A stretch of DNA of 8,523 nucleotides from Modestobacter sp. (GTDB lineage: Bacteria > Actinomycetota > Actinomycetes > Mycobacteriales > Geodermatophilaceae): contig JAOPVN010000288.1 in the NCBI GenBank assembly GCA_025966175.1, positions 1 through 8,523 on the forward strand. Direction: 5' to 3'. The notes below the pieces were generated by a model that saw nothing but the letters and a program-made list of their open reading frames with translations, did not search any database and was not told the origin of the DNA. Positions 8,079 to 8,523 of the stretch are shown here, one piece after another (the first letter of the stretch is position 1; every line of letters begins with the position of its first letter). A program made the position numbers and the translations under genes.

Positions 8079-8523
8079 GTGAGCACTCCCGAGCCGACCC
8101 TGCCCGACCCCGCCGCGCTGGCAGCCGAGCGGGCCCACATCCGTGACCGGCACCTGCGCGCCACCGGGGAGCGGCCCGCCTCGACCGCCCGCGGCCTGCA
8201 CCACACCGCGCTGATCAGCAGCGACGTGGAGACGACGATCCGCTTCTACCAGGACGTGCTGGGCTTCCCGCTCACCGAGCTGATCGAGAACCGCGACTAC
8301 CCCGGTTCCTCGCACTTCTTCTTCGACATCGGCAACGGCAACCTGCTGGCGTTCTTCGACTTCCCCGGCCTGGACGTCGGGCCGTACGCCGAGGTGCTCG
8401 GCGGGCTCCACCACTGCGCCATCTCGGTCGACCCCACCCGGTGGGAGGCGCTCGTCGGCCGCCTCGAGGAGGCCGGTGTCGAGCACGAGGTGCACAGCGG
8501 CGTCTCGGTCTACTTCCGCGACC
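8079..8523 (+). CDS. VOC-family (glyoxalase/dioxygenase fold) protein, 3' end cut by window
   Basis: The first 148 codons of a vicinal oxygen chelate superfamily protein, open at the window edge. GTG at 8079 has AGGAGG five bases upstream. An Ala/Arg-rich lead of about 38 residues precedes the first module, which begins GLHHTALISSD (39-49) and continues IRFYQDVLGFPL (54-65), the helix-strand pattern typical of the fold. The strands HFFFDIGNGNLLAFFDF (79-95) end that module. The second module begins GGLHHCAISVD (108-118), again with a His pair, then a helix WEALVGRLEEAGV. His42 or His41 of the first module is a likely metal ligand. Members include glyoxalase I, extradiol dioxygenases, epimerases and antibiotic-binding proteins, and the missing C-terminus prevents a finer call. 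It is divergent from the pyruvyl transferase, with palindromes between them. Confidence 0.85.
   Translation, partial: MSTPEPTLPDPAALAAERAHIRDRHLRATGERPASTARGLHHTALISSDVETTIRFYQDVLGFPLTELIENRDYPGSSHFFFDIGNGNLLAFFDFPGLDVGPYAEVLGGLHHCAISVDPTRWEALVGRLEEAGVEHEVHSGVSVYFRD

Overview
This window is very GC-rich (no AT-rich stretch beyond a few dozen bases), uses GTG starts freely, has Shine-Dalgarno sites of the AGGAGG type, and encodes actinobacterial-style proteins: a 464-residue haem-less cystathionine beta-synthase with a coupled cystathionine gamma-synthase, and a P450 paired with a 3Fe-4S ferredoxin. I infer a high-GC actinomycete. Geodermatophilaceae (Blastococcus, Geodermatophilus, Modestobacter) is my best guess, but no marker gene settles it. 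There are no RNA genes, CRISPR arrays, transposases or phage genes. The window is chromosomal in character.

Layout. (1) 1-706, minus: a PAP2-type membrane phosphatase, cut by the window edge. (2) 864-3394, plus: a two-gene transsulfuration operon, cbs then metB, joined by an ATGA overlap. (3) 3396-3451: a strong GC hairpin between the convergent metB and map genes. (4) 3456-4226, minus, and 4282-4542, plus: a type I methionine aminopeptidase variant divergent from a small XRE-type regulator. The 55-bp gap carries two tandem 14-bp AT-rich repeats and a promoter that would give a leaderless regulator mRNA. (5) 4543-4676: a mosaic palindromic repeat related to the hairpin at 3396. (6) 4677-5546, plus: a family 2 glycosyltransferase, preceded by a possible 7-codon leader ORF. 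(7) 5549-5587: three tandem 13-bp repeats that run into the tail of the next gene. (8) 5577-7978, minus: polysaccharide pyruvyl transferase, then cytochrome P450, then ferredoxin, the last two coupled by an ATGA overlap. (9) 8079 to the window end, plus: a VOC-family protein, truncated by the edge.

How the genes work together. cbs and metB interconvert homocysteine and cysteine through cystathionine. map also concerns methionine, but at protein N-termini, and its own regulator probably controls it. The P450 and ferredoxin form an electron-transfer pair whose reductase must lie elsewhere. The glycosyltransferase and the pyruvyl transferase both suggest surface glycan modification, but opposite strands and the intervening P450 unit argue against one operon.

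I found no clear multi-gene novel system. The most interesting signals are non-coding: the tandem operator-like repeats between map and the XRE gene, the family of hairpins with a conserved bulged A, and the 13-bp tandem duplication of the ferredoxin 3' end. The Map and PAP2 proteins also have non-standard active-site motifs.
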